Positions 8,677-17,021 of a stretch of DNA of 64,000 bases are shown here, piece by piece. Position numbers and translations under genes: made by a program. The notes below the pieces were generated by a model. It saw only the letters and a program-made list of their open reading frames with translations, was not told the DNA's origin and did no database searches. The stretch is from Streptococcus australis (GTDB lineage: Bacteria; Bacillota; Bacilli; Lactobacillales; Streptococcaceae). Position 1 is the first letter of the stretch. Each line of letters opens with the position of its first letter. The stretch spans positions 56,480-120,479 of the forward strand of contig NZ_RJPZ01000001.1 of assembly GCF_003943615.1 (NCBI RefSeq), in the 5' to 3' direction.

Positions 8677-9666
8677 TTATTCCACCACTGCTTCAGCAAT
8701 TTCTTCTGCAGTGATTCCTGCGAAGTAACGACCTAGGTTAATGGTTTGAAGGGCTTTGAGAACGTCTTCGCGTTCGTATTTGACGCCACGAAGGACATCT
8801 TCTACTGCTGCTACGTCTTCGATACCAAAGAAATCTCCATAGATCTTGATGTCTTGGATTTTTGATTCAATGACGTTCGCGAAGATTTCAACCTTACCGC
8901 TAGGGAATTTAGTGCCACGACGGATATTGTATTCAGGGGACTTCCCATAGTTCCAATCCCAGGTACCGAACTTGGTTTCCTTAATCCGGTTGATCTCCGC
9001 CAATTCTTCATCTGAGAAGACATACTCCGTCATTTCAGGATATTCTTTCTTCATGTAGTCCAGAAGCAGGTCACGGAACTCTTCAACCGTGATTTTTTCT
9101 GGCAATTCGTCGATAATATTGGTGACACGAGCACGAACTGATTTAACCCCCTTAGACTCAAACTTGTCTTTTGACACCTTGAGAGCATTGGCAAGGACAG
9201 ACAAATCAACATCAAAGAGAAGGCAACCATGGTGCATGATCCGGCCATTGATATAAGCTTGGGCATTCCCACAGAATTTCTTACCGTCGATCTCCAAATC
9301 GTTACGACCAGTAAATTCAGCCTTAACCCCAAGCTGAGCCAAGGTATTGATCACAGGAGTTGAGAAGCTCTTGAAGTCAAAGGCCTTATTTTCATCTTCT
9401 TTCGAAATAATGGTGTAGTTGAGGTTGTTCAAATCATGGTAAACAGCCCCACCACCACTGATCCGACGTACGACCTCAATTCCATGCTCCCGAACGTAGT
9501 CACGGTTGATTTCTTCGATAGTGTTTTGGTGGCGACCCACAATGATTGATGGTTTGTTAATCCAGAGAAGGAAGATTTGATCCTCATCCAAAAGATGCTT
9601 GAAAGCATACTCTTCTAAAGCAATATTAAAAGCAGTATCATTTGAATAATTAATAATGTATTTCAT
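8677..9666 (-). CDS. lplA: Lipoate--protein ligase A
   Basis: This enzyme activates lipoate with ATP and transfers it to the lysine of lipoyl domains. The 329 residues contain RRISGGGAVYHD, the lipoate/ATP-binding signature, and the accessory C-terminal domain seen in long LplA proteins. It lies 68 nt behind the E3 gene of the dehydrogenase cluster, whose single lipoyl domain is its obvious substrate. A good Shine-Dalgarno (AAAGGAAT) precedes ATG 9666. Three-hairpin element copy A follows the stop. Confidence 0.93.
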   Translation of the reverse strand: MKYIINYSNDTAFNIALEEYAFKHLLDEDQIFLLWINKPSIIVGRHQNTIEEINRDYVREHGIEVVRRISGGGAVYHDLNNLNYTIISKEDENKAFDFKSFSTPVINTLAQLGVKAEFTGRNDLEIDGKKFCGNAQAYINGRIMHHGCLLFDVDLSVLANALKVSKDKFESKGVKSVRARVTNIIDELPEKITVEEFRDLLLDYMKKEYPEMTEYVFSDEELAEINRIKETKFGTWDWNYGKSPEYNIRRGTKFPSGKVEIFANVIESKIQDIKIYGDFFGIEDVAAVEDVLRGVKYEREDVLKALQTINLGRYFAGITAEEIAEAVVE

Positions 9667-9734
9667 AAGATTCCTTTATATACGATAGAGACTGGTCCAG
9701 CACTTGCTGTCCAGCCATTCTATCATTTTAATGA

Positions 9735-11438
9735 TTATTTCTTCTTAGGTGAGTGAACTGCCAAGCCAAGTACATCCGCAAAAGCTTCGTACATCACTTC
9801 TGAGAAGGTTGGGTGACCATGGATAGTCTTGAGCATTTCTTCTACAGTGATTTCCATCTCAATGATAGTAGAAGCTTCGTTGATCAATTCAGCTGCTGCT
9901 GGACCAATGATGTGAACTCCAAGAACTTCACCGTATTTCTTGTCTGCAATGACCTTAACAAAACCTTGAGCTGCATCTGATGCAATGGCACGACCGTTAG
10001 CTGCAAAGTTGAATTTACCAATTTGGACATCGTATTTTTCACGAGCTTGTTCTTCTGTCAAACCAACTGCTGCTACTTCTGGAAGTGTGTAGATGGCTGC
10101 AGGAGTCAAGTTCAATTTAGCAACGGCATGGTTCCCTTTAAGAGCATTTTCAGCTGCTACTTCACCCATACGGAAAGCAGCGTGAGCCAACATCTTCGTA
10201 CCGTTGATGTCACCTGGCGCATAGATACCTGGAACAGATGTTTCCATGTATTCATTGACCTTGATCCGACCACGGTCTAATTCAAACTCAACGTCACCGA
10301 TTCCTTCAAGATCTGGAACACGACCGATTGAAAGAAGAGCTTTATTAGCGATGATATCGTCTTTGCCTTCAACCTTGATACGAAGTTTGCCATCTTCTTC
10401 AATGATTTCTTGCAGTTTGGTATCAGTCAAGATGGTCATACCTTTGCGTTCAAGGATCAAGCGAAGATTCTTAGATACTTCCGCATCCATAGCTGGCACA
10501 ATGCGGTCCATCATTTCGATGACCGTAACTTTAGAACCAAAGGTCATAAAGGCTTGACCGAGTTCGATACCGACAACACCACCACCGATGATTACAAGGC
10601 TTTCTGGTACTTCGTTCATATCCAGGATATCGTCACTAGTCATCACAAGTGATGATTCCATACCAGGAACGTTAATCTTGCTGACTTTTGAACCACCAGC
10701 AAGGATGATTTTCTTAGTTTCAAGTAATTCAGAACCATTGACCAAGACATTCTTATCTTTCGTAATGGTACCGATACCCTTATGAACATCAACTCCATAG
10801 CTACGAAGAAGTCCTGCAACCCCGCCAACCAAAGTATTGACGACCTTGTTCTTGGTTTCAAGAACCTTGTCCATATCAACAGTGAAGTTAGGATTTTCAA
10901 TCACGATTCCACGATTTGCCGCATGGCCGATATTTTCAATGATTTCAGCGTTATGAAGGTAAGTCTTAGTTGGGATACATCCGCGGTTCAAGCAAGTACC
11001 ACCAAGTTCAGATTTCTCAACAAGAGCAACTTTACCACCCAATTGAGCTGCCTTGATAGCAGATACGTAACCAGCAGGTCCACCACCAATTACAACGATA
11101 TCGTAAGCATCATCGCTCTTATTGTCATCATTTGAAGCACTTACTGTGGCTGGCGCTGGACTCGCTTCTGGTGCTGCTCCAGCTGTTGGGATGTTTTCCC
11201 CTTCTTCACCAAGGTAACCGATTACTTCAGTGACAGGAACAGTCTCGCCGTCCCCTTTCAAGATAGCAATCAAGTAGCCATCTTCTTCAGCTTCCAATTC
11301 CATGCTGACTTTATCTGTCATGATTTCAAGGAGAACTTCTCCTTCTTTAACAAATTCGCCGACTTTTTTATTCCACTGAACGATTTGTCCTTCGGTCATA
11401 TCTACGCCGGCTTTTGGCATAATTACTTCTAAGGCCAT
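9735..11438 (-). CDS. acoL: Dihydrolipoamide dehydrogenase (E3) with N-terminal lipoyl domain
   Basis: E3 reoxidises dihydrolipoyl groups with NAD+ in the pyruvate or acetoin dehydrogenase complex. Residues 1-76 are a biotinyl/lipoyl domain with the lipoylation lysine in IMTDKVSMELEA. A short Ala/Pro-rich linker (about 85-105) follows. The flavoprotein has an FAD motif VVIGGGPAGYVSA, redox disulfide GGTCLNRGC, NAD-binding VIIGGGVVGIELG and C-terminal HGHPTFSE with the catalytic His. At 567 residues it is about 100 longer than ordinary E3 because of the fused lipoyl domain. acoC lies 41 nt upstream. Confidence 0.95.
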   Translation of the reverse strand: MALEVIMPKAGVDMTEGQIVQWNKKVGEFVKEGEVLLEIMTDKVSMELEAEEDGYLIAILKGDGETVPVTEVIGYLGEEGENIPTAGAAPEASPAPATVSASNDDNKSDDAYDIVVIGGGPAGYVSAIKAAQLGGKVALVEKSELGGTCLNRGCIPTKTYLHNAEIIENIGHAANRGIVIENPNFTVDMDKVLETKNKVVNTLVGGVAGLLRSYGVDVHKGIGTITKDKNVLVNGSELLETKKIILAGGSKVSKINVPGMESSLVMTSDDILDMNEVPESLVIIGGGVVGIELGQAFMTFGSKVTVIEMMDRIVPAMDAEVSKNLRLILERKGMTILTDTKLQEIIEEDGKLRIKVEGKDDIIANKALLSIGRVPDLEGIGDVEFELDRGRIKVNEYMETSVPGIYAPGDINGTKMLAHAAFRMGEVAAENALKGNHAVAKLNLTPAAIYTLPEVAAVGLTEEQAREKYDVQIGKFNFAANGRAIASDAAQGFVKVIADKKYGEVLGVHIIGPAAAELINEASTIIEMEITVEEMLKTIHGHPTFSEVMYEAFADVLGLAVHSPKKK

Positions 11439-11479
11439 TATATTTCCCTCTTTTTCTTGTTTCTATTCTCTCTCGTTGA

Positions 11480-12523
11480 TTAGACCAACATTGAAATCGG
11501 GTCTTCAATCAAGGCTTTCAAGTCTTTCATGAATTTGGCACCAGCCATACCATCGACGACTCGGTGGTCAATGGTCAAGCCCAAGCTCATGATTGGACGA
11601 ATGACGATTTCACCATTCACAACAACTGGTTTTTCAACAGTTGCGCTAACACCAAGGATGGCTGAGTTTGGTTGGTTGATAATCGGTCCAAATGATTGAA
11701 CACCAAACATTCCCAAGTTACTGATGGTAAAGGTTGAATTTTGCAATTCACTTGGAGCTAATTTACCATCCAAAGTACGTCCGATAACATCCTTAAAGGC
11801 TACCACCAATTCTGACAAGGTCATCTTTTCTGCGTTGTAGACAACCGGTGTCATCAGACCATTGTCCATCCCAACCGCCATAGCCAAGTTGACATAGTTG
11901 TGAGTGATGATGGTTTTACCATCCTCCGTCAATGACGCATTGATGTATGGGTGTTTCATCAAGGTCTTAACAACTGCAAGAGAAAGCAAATCTGTTACAG
12001 TGACTTTCTTACCAGTTGCTTCCATGATTGGATCCAATACCTTCTTACGAAGAGCCAACATTTGAGACATATCGACGTCATAGTTCAATGTAAAGGTTGG
12101 TGCAGTCAAGTAAGATTCCACCATCCGTTGTGCAATCACTTTACGCATTGGTGTCATCGGAATCCGTTCGATCTCACCATAAGGTGTTACGTTATCAGGA
12201 ACTTCTTCCACCTTCTCAATTTGAGCAGGCGACTTAATGGTATCCTTCTCAATATTCTCAGGAAGGAAAGCAAGAACATCCTTCTTCATGATCTTACCAC
12301 GATGACCAGTTCCTTGGATTTCTTGCCAAGCAATATTGTGTTCTAAAGCAATTCGTTTTGCAAGTGGTGAAATGCGAACCACATTTGTGTCTTTATATGT
12401 TTCCACGTCTTCTTTGTGGACACGACCGTTTGCGCCTGAACCAGAAACATCATAGAGGTTGATCCCTAGATCATCCGCTAATTTTCTAGCCGCAGGAGTC
12501 GCTCTTAGCTTATCATCAGCCAT
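11480..12523 (-). CDS. acoC: Dihydrolipoyl acyltransferase (E2) lacking a lipoyl domain
   Basis: E2 transfers the acyl group to CoA. The 347-residue protein starts directly with two peripheral-subunit-binding-type domains (about 6-40, RATPAARKLA; about 49-83, RISPLAKRIA). The catalytic domain follows with NLGMFGV and active-site TIDHRVVDG. No lipoyl domain is present; it resides on E3 instead. An in-frame extension to 12649 exists, but ATG 12523 follows AGGAGAGGTC, and the upstream part is repeat sequence. The 329-bp gap to acoB contains tandem hairpin elements. Confidence 0.95.
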   Translation of the reverse strand: MADDKLRATPAARKLADDLGINLYDVSGSGANGRVHKEDVETYKDTNVVRISPLAKRIALEHNIAWQEIQGTGHRGKIMKKDVLAFLPENIEKDTIKSPAQIEKVEEVPDNVTPYGEIERIPMTPMRKVIAQRMVESYLTAPTFTLNYDVDMSQMLALRKKVLDPIMEATGKKVTVTDLLSLAVVKTLMKHPYINASLTEDGKTIITHNYVNLAMAVGMDNGLMTPVVYNAEKMTLSELVVAFKDVIGRTLDGKLAPSELQNSTFTISNLGMFGVQSFGPIINQPNSAILGVSATVEKPVVVNGEIVIRPIMSLGLTIDHRVVDGMAGAKFMKDLKALIEDPISMLV

Positions 12524-12538
12524 GACCTCTCCTATTCT

Positions 12539-12646
12539 ATTATAAGATATTAAGGATGCAGAGGGCAATGAAAAAATAGGAGATTGACGCTGTGTTCGAT
12601 GAACACAAGGAAATCTATCTTTTTTTCGCAGACCTCCGTCCGAATT
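12539..12646 (-). repeat. Covarying hairpin element, copy 1
   Basis: On the - strand: outer stem GGACGGAGG...(CC)CTC-TG-CATCC, inner stem GAAAAA/TTTTTC and apical hairpin GTGTTC-ATC-GAACAC. It ends in TATCTTATAAT just before the acoC Shine-Dalgarno, so a TATAAT -10-like hexamer lies about 20 nt from the start codon. Confidence 0.75.
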
Positions 12647-12647
12647 C

Positions 12648-12760
12648 AATTATAAGATACTAAGGGCGTTTAAAAGCGACTGAAAAATAGGAAATCAACG
12701 CAGACTTCGATGAAGTCAAGGAGATTTATCTTTTTTCCGAGCTTTTAGCCCGTGCTCTAA
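12648..12760 (-). repeat. Covarying hairpin element, copy 2
   Basis: Same architecture as copy 1: outer stem GGGCTAAAAGC / GCTTTTAAACGCCC, GAAAAA/TTTTTC and apical GACTTC-ATC-GAAGTC. Also ends in TATCTTATAAT. Confidence 0.75.
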
Positions 12761-12824
12761 TCTAAGATATTATGGACGCAGAGAACTTTGCATCATTAGA
12801 TACAAAGTTTCTTCGTCTGAATTA
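12761..12824 (-). repeat. Covarying hairpin element, shortened copy 4
   Basis: Keeps the same ends (AATTCAGACG and TAATATCTTAG) but the middle is replaced by a single stem AACTTTG/CAAAGTT with a 12-nt loop. Confidence 0.55.
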
Positions 12825-12831
12825 TTGCTAG

Positions 12832-12853
12832 TTACATAATTTATGTTATGTAT
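12832..12853. repeat. AT-rich inverted repeat after acoB
   Basis: TACATAA pairs with TTATGTA and touches the acoB stop codon. Same motif as after the DUF915 and xerS genes. Confidence 0.45.
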
Positions 12854-13845
12854 TATTCTTTGTTGTAGGTTTTACGAATGGCATCTTTGATGCTTTCAAC
12901 TGTCGGAATCATTGCATTTTCAAGGTTTTGCGCGTAAGGCATTGGTACATCTTCCCCCGCACAACGACGGATAGGTGCATCCAAGTAATCAAATGCTTCT
13001 GATTCAGAAATAATAGCTGAGATTTCACCGATATAACCACTTGTTTTGTGAGCGTCATTGACAAGGACTACTTTTCCTGTTTTCTTGACAGAGTTAATGA
13101 TGATTTCTTTATCAAGCGGAACCAAAGTACGTGGGTCTACTACTTCTACTGAAATGCCTTCTTCAACCAATTCTTCAGCTGCTTGCATCACGCGACGAAG
13201 CATTTTTCCGTAGGTTACGACAGTTACATCCGTTCCTTCCCGTTTGATCTCTCCGACACCAAGTGGAATGGTATAGTCAGGATCTACAGGTACTTCACCT
13301 TTTTGGTTGAATTCTGATTTGTATTCAAGAATGATCACTGGGTTGTTGTCACGGATAGAAGACTTGAGAAGTCCTTTCATATCCGCTGGAGTTCCTGGAG
13401 CAACAACTTTCAAACCAGGAATATGGGTAAACCATGATTCCAAAGATTGGGAGTGTTGTGCTGCAGATCCAACTCCGTTACCAGCAGCACAGCGGACTGT
13501 CATCGGCACTTGCCCTTTTCCGCCAAACATGTAGCGAGTCTTAGCAGCTTGGTTGACGATAGCATCCATGGCAATCACGGAGAAATCCATGAAGGTCATA
13601 TCAACGATTGGACGAAGTCCGGTCATGGCTGCACCAGCTGCTGCACCTGAGATAGCAGCCTCAGAAATCGGACAATCACGAACACGTTCTGGACCGAATT
13701 CCTCTAGCATTCCTACGGAAGTTCCGAAGTCTCCACCGAAAACTCCGACATCTTCCCCCATCAACAATACATTTTCGTCGCGACGCATTTCCTCAGACAT
13801 AGCAAGGATAATGGTATCGCGGAAAGACATTAATTTTGTTTCCAT
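12853..13845 (-). CDS. acoB: Pyruvate/acetoin dehydrogenase E1 component, beta subunit
   Basis: The 330-residue beta subunit of the thiamin-diphosphate E1 heterotetramer. It shows the N-terminal pyrimidine-binding fold (LLMGEDVGVFGG, VRDCPISEAAISG, MTVRCAAGNGVGSA) and the C-terminal transketolase-like domain (VVDPRTLVPLD). It starts 16 nt after the acoA stop behind GGGGGAG. In streptococci such clusters are often named acetoin dehydrogenase, but several act as pyruvate dehydrogenase. Sequence alone does not decide the substrate. Confidence 0.95.
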   Translation of the reverse strand: METKLMSFRDTIILAMSEEMRRDENVLLMGEDVGVFGGDFGTSVGMLEEFGPERVRDCPISEAAISGAAAGAAMTGLRPIVDMTFMDFSVIAMDAIVNQAAKTRYMFGGKGQVPMTVRCAAGNGVGSAAQHSQSLESWFTHIPGLKVVAPGTPADMKGLLKSSIRDNNPVIILEYKSEFNQKGEVPVDPDYTIPLGVGEIKREGTDVTVVTYGKMLRRVMQAAEELVEEGISVEVVDPRTLVPLDKEIIINSVKKTGKVVLVNDAHKTSGYIGEISAIISESEAFDYLDAPIRRCAGEDVPMPYAQNLENAMIPTVESIKDAIRKTYNKE

Positions 13846-13861
13846 AATTCTCTACTCCCCC

Positions 13862-14830
13862 TTAGTCTGCGTAAATATCTTCAAAAGCTGATTCAAGTGG
13901 AGGGAATGGGCTTTCTTCCGCAAATTTCACTGAAGCTTCAACTGCTTCTTTCACTTCTTCTTGAATCTGATCCAATTCTTCTGCGCTCGCAATTTCATTT
14001 TCAAGGAGATACTTGCGAAGGTTTTCAATCGGATCTTTCTTCTTCCACTCTTCGACTTCTTCACGGGTCCGGTATTTACCAGGGTCAGATGAAGAGTGTC
14101 CAAGCCAACGATAGGTGACACTTTCGATCAAGACAGGACCTTTACCAGAACGGACATGTTCAACAGCTTTTTGGAATCCTTCATAGACATCAATAACGTT
14201 GTTTCCATCAGGAATAAACATTCCAGGAATGCCGTAAGCAGCACTACGCTCATGGATGTGCTCCACATTGGTCATTTTCTTGATGTCAGCAGAGATCCCA
14301 TAACCATTATTAATACAGTAGAAGATCACGGGAAGATTCCAGATTGAAGCCATATTGACCGCTTCGTGGAAGACACCTTCGTTGGTTGCGCCATCACCAA
14401 AGAAGCAGACAACAACTTTTCCAGTCTTATGCATTTGTTGAGTAAGGGCAGCCCCTACTGCAATTCCCATACCACCACCGACGATACCGTTGGCACCGAG
14501 GTTACCGGCATCAAGGTCGGCGATATGCATAGAGCCACCCTTCCCTTTACAAGTACCAGTATACTTGCCAAGGATTTCAGCCATCATTCCATTCAAGTCG
14601 ATCCCTTTAGCGATCGCTTGTCCGTGACCACGGTGGTTTGAAGTTAGCAGGTCATCCTCGTTCAAAGCTAGCATTGCTCCAACGTTGGCTGCTTCTTCAC
14701 CAACAGAAAAGTGCGTCATTCCCGGCACTTTCCCTTTTTTTACTAACTGTGCAATTTTTAAGTCCATGCGACGGATTTCTTCCATTTTACGGAACATATC
14801 CAATAAGAGACTTTTATCTAATGTTGCCAT
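13862..14830 (-). CDS. acoA: Pyruvate/acetoin dehydrogenase E1 component, alpha subunit
   Basis: A 322-residue thiamin-diphosphate-binding alpha subunit. It contains HRGHGQAIAKG and the ThDP motif GDGAT-NEG...NNGYGIS. The phosphorylation-loop equivalent is SVTYRWLGHSSSDPG. It is the first gene of the acoA-acoB-acoC-acoL-lplA series on the - strand, with its own promoter and a cre-like site. ATG 14830 follows AAAGGCG. The pathway is oxidative decarboxylation of a 2-oxo substrate to acetyl-CoA and NADH; pyruvate is more likely than acetoin given the genus. Confidence 0.95.
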   Translation of the reverse strand: MATLDKSLLLDMFRKMEEIRRMDLKIAQLVKKGKVPGMTHFSVGEEAANVGAMLALNEDDLLTSNHRGHGQAIAKGIDLNGMMAEILGKYTGTCKGKGGSMHIADLDAGNLGANGIVGGGMGIAVGAALTQQMHKTGKVVVCFFGDGATNEGVFHEAVNMASIWNLPVIFYCINNGYGISADIKKMTNVEHIHERSAAYGIPGMFIPDGNNVIDVYEGFQKAVEHVRSGKGPVLIESVTYRWLGHSSSDPGKYRTREEVEEWKKKDPIENLRKYLLENEIASAEELDQIQEEVKEAVEASVKFAEESPFPPLESAFEDIYAD

Positions 14831-14866
14831 TATTTCGCCTTTCTTAGCATTTATTCATTCTCTTTC

Positions 14867-14895
14867 ATTTTATCCAAAATTGAAAGCACTGTCAA
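14867..14895 (-). promoter_or_regulatory. acoA promoter with cre-like site
   Basis: On the - strand, TTGACA (14895-14890), 17-bp spacer, TAAAAT (14872-14867). TGAAAGCACTGTCA (14881-14894, + strand) overlaps spacer and -35 and has one mismatch to the cre pattern. Two TTCACAAA half sites (near 14914 and 14979) are Rex-like, but neither has a partner half. Confidence 0.6.
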
Positions 14896-15016
14896 AAAAA
14901 ATGCTCAATTATCTTCACAAATCAAACTCTATAGAACATTGGTGTAATAGAGTTTTTCAACTGTTGTATAAAAGATTCACAAAGTCATATATTGAGAAAA
15001 TATTGATACTTCGGAA

Positions 15017-15053
15017 TAAAAAAACCGATAGGAAAAGACCTATCGGATCACTT
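15017..15053 (-). terminator. Intrinsic terminator of the ATP-grasp gene
   Basis: CCGATAGG/CCTATCGG stem, 6-nt loop, followed on the - strand by seven T. Confidence 0.9.
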
Positions 15054-16220
15054 TTATTCAGCTCGTTGACCAAAGTCACGAATCATTTGTTCCAATTCCT
15101 CACGACTTGGAGTTGTTAACATGTAGAGATAGTCCCCTTGAAGCTCCGCAAAGGCTGCAGGCATGATCTTCTTCACTCGGAATTGATGCTGGTATTTGGC
15201 CAAGACTTCTTCTTCTGAGAGAGCATAGCTTACATTAGCTCGACGAGAAGTCGCTAAGCAATAAAGAGGCTCAAATTCAGAAGCAGGGAATTCTTCTCCA
15301 GCTACGAGGGCCGCATAACCACGATACAAGTCGATGGAGTGAGCGTAATTGTAGACATCAATTGTAAAGCCTCCTGCAGGTCGGTTATTGTACTCGATCG
15401 CAATATAGTCATCCCCATCACGGAAAAACTCAATATGGAAGAATCTCTCCTTCATACCAAAAGCTTTGACAATCGCTTCACCGTACTGACGCAATTTTGG
15501 ATCCATCTCTTTGAGGACATAATAAGAGTTGTCCATCTTGTAGAGCATCAAGTCAAGTGGTGTATAGGCATAGTCAAAAGTAGTTGAAAAGACAATGTTT
15601 CCATCTCGATCCACTAAACCATCAAAAGTACAGATTTCACTGGAAAGAACAAATTTCTCAAAAAAGTATTCAGTATGTCCATCCCATTCAGCTTTGAAAC
15701 GATTCACATCTTCTGGAGTTTCAATTTTAAAGGTCGCTGCCGCTCCTACTCCGTTATCAGGCTTGGCAATCAACGGCAACCCAATCTTCTTCACAGCCTT
15801 GTCGATGTCTTTTTCTGCTTTGACCACTGCACCAGGAACGACAGGAACTCCCGCTTTTTTAAAGAGTTTCTTCATTTCTGATTTAAACTTGGTTTTCTTT
15901 AAATCTTTAGGTTTGGCCCCAAAGACATTAAATTGCTCACGAAGTGCCGCATCCAATTCCAACCAGTATTCATTGTGAGATTCGATGCGATCGATTGGGC
16001 CATGCTTATAGAAGAGAAAGGCTACTGCACGTTTCACTTCGTCCAAGTTTTCCATGTTATCGACACGGAAATACTCTGTCAAACTGTTGCGCAAAGGTTC
16101 ATCTAACTGCTCGTAAGGCTCTTGGCCGATCCCCAAGACAGTGATTCCTTTGTTAGCCAACTCAATGGTGAATTGTTGGAAATTTTGTGGATAATAAGGT
16201 GAAATAACAAGATAATTCAT
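15054..16220 (-). CDS. ATP-grasp superfamily ligase of unknown substrate
   Basis: A 388-residue protein with an N-terminal Rossmann-like region and an ATP-grasp fold. ATP-binding loop LPLIAKPDNGVGAAATF (about 148-164), and metal-binding acidic and Asn residues near EYNNRPAGG (about 275-283). Such enzymes join a carboxylate to an amine or thiol via an acyl phosphate. The substrate cannot be named. The first ATG (16226) overlaps the Shine-Dalgarno GGGAGGAG, so the second (16220) is used. It lies 21 nt after an esterase gene and ends at a strong terminator, so it closes a three-gene unit with the two esterases. Confidence 0.85.
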   Translation of the reverse strand: MNYLVISPYYPQNFQQFTIELANKGITVLGIGQEPYEQLDEPLRNSLTEYFRVDNMENLDEVKRAVAFLFYKHGPIDRIESHNEYWLELDAALREQFNVFGAKPKDLKKTKFKSEMKKLFKKAGVPVVPGAVVKAEKDIDKAVKKIGLPLIAKPDNGVGAAATFKIETPEDVNRFKAEWDGHTEYFFEKFVLSSEICTFDGLVDRDGNIVFSTTFDYAYTPLDLMLYKMDNSYYVLKEMDPKLRQYGEAIVKAFGMKERFFHIEFFRDGDDYIAIEYNNRPAGGFTIDVYNYAHSIDLYRGYAALVAGEEFPASEFEPLYCLATSRRANVSYALSEEEVLAKYQHQFRVKKIMPAAFAELQGDYLYMLTTPSREELEQMIRDFGQRAE

Positions 16221-16241
16221 AGACATCTCCTCCCTTTTTAC

Positions 16242-16982
16242 TTATAAATACATCTGACCTAAGAAATACGGCATTTGTTTCCGCCACCAATCCCAATCAT
16301 GAGCTACATCGTGCCCCCACTCTGCAAACCAAGCAGGGATATTTTTGTGATCAAAGGCTTCCTTCAATTTATAGAAGGATGGAAGTCCATCCTGCTCCCA
16401 AGCCCCAAGACCGGTACAGATGACAATTTCGGCCTGACGGTAACGGTCGATAAACCAACCATCATTTTGATGCCAAATATAATCAGACGGAGAGTTTTGG
16501 TAAATCGCTTCATCTCCTCCAAACTCACCAACAAAGAAACGAGCATCGTAGACACCACTCAAGGCAATGACTTTGTTGAAGACATCTGGGTGTTGCAAGA
16601 AGAAATTGAGCGCGTGGTAAGCTCCCATTGAGCAGCCGGTTGTCATCATTGGGTCAAACCAACCCGTTTTGTGCTTGATGAAAGGAATGGCCTCTTCAAT
16701 AACATAGCGTTCATAGGCACGATGCATCTCTGCACGATCGTGAGGGTTTTTCCACTCACAAAGCCAGCTCTCACTATCGACACTCGAAAGGGTGAAAAAT
16801 TGAACACGCCCTTCTTCAATAAACTGAGCACAAGCATCAATCATACCGAAGTCATAGTACTCATTATGGCTTCCACCAGATGAAGCGAAGACCACAATAG
16901 GAATCCCCGCATGACCATAGCGGTTTAGATACATTTCGCGGTTAAGTTGGCCACTCCAGTGGCTTAAATGTTCAATATTCAT
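16242..16982 (-). CDS. Esterase of the alpha/beta hydrolase (putative esterase D/Fes-like) family
   Basis: A 246-residue cytoplasmic hydrolase. The nucleophile is in TTGCSMGAYHA and the likely catalytic His is in EWGHDVAHDW near the C-terminus. It is short, with no signal peptide. It sits between a second, unrelated-length esterase (39 nt upstream) and the ATP-grasp gene (21 nt downstream), with a Shine-Dalgarno AGAGGGAA. The trio may make and break an ester or amide of the same compound; this is inference. Confidence 0.85.
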   Translation of the reverse strand: MNIEHLSHWSGQLNREMYLNRYGHAGIPIVVFASSGGSHNEYYDFGMIDACAQFIEEGRVQFFTLSSVDSESWLCEWKNPHDRAEMHRAYERYVIEEAIPFIKHKTGWFDPMMTTGCSMGAYHALNFFLQHPDVFNKVIALSGVYDARFFVGEFGGDEAIYQNSPSDYIWHQNDGWFIDRYRQAEIVICTGLGAWEQDGLPSFYKLKEAFDHKNIPAWFAEWGHDVAHDWDWWRKQMPYFLGQMYL

Positions 16983-17021
16983 AAGTTCCCTCTTTCTCTT
17001 TATATGTTTATTTTAAGTTTA

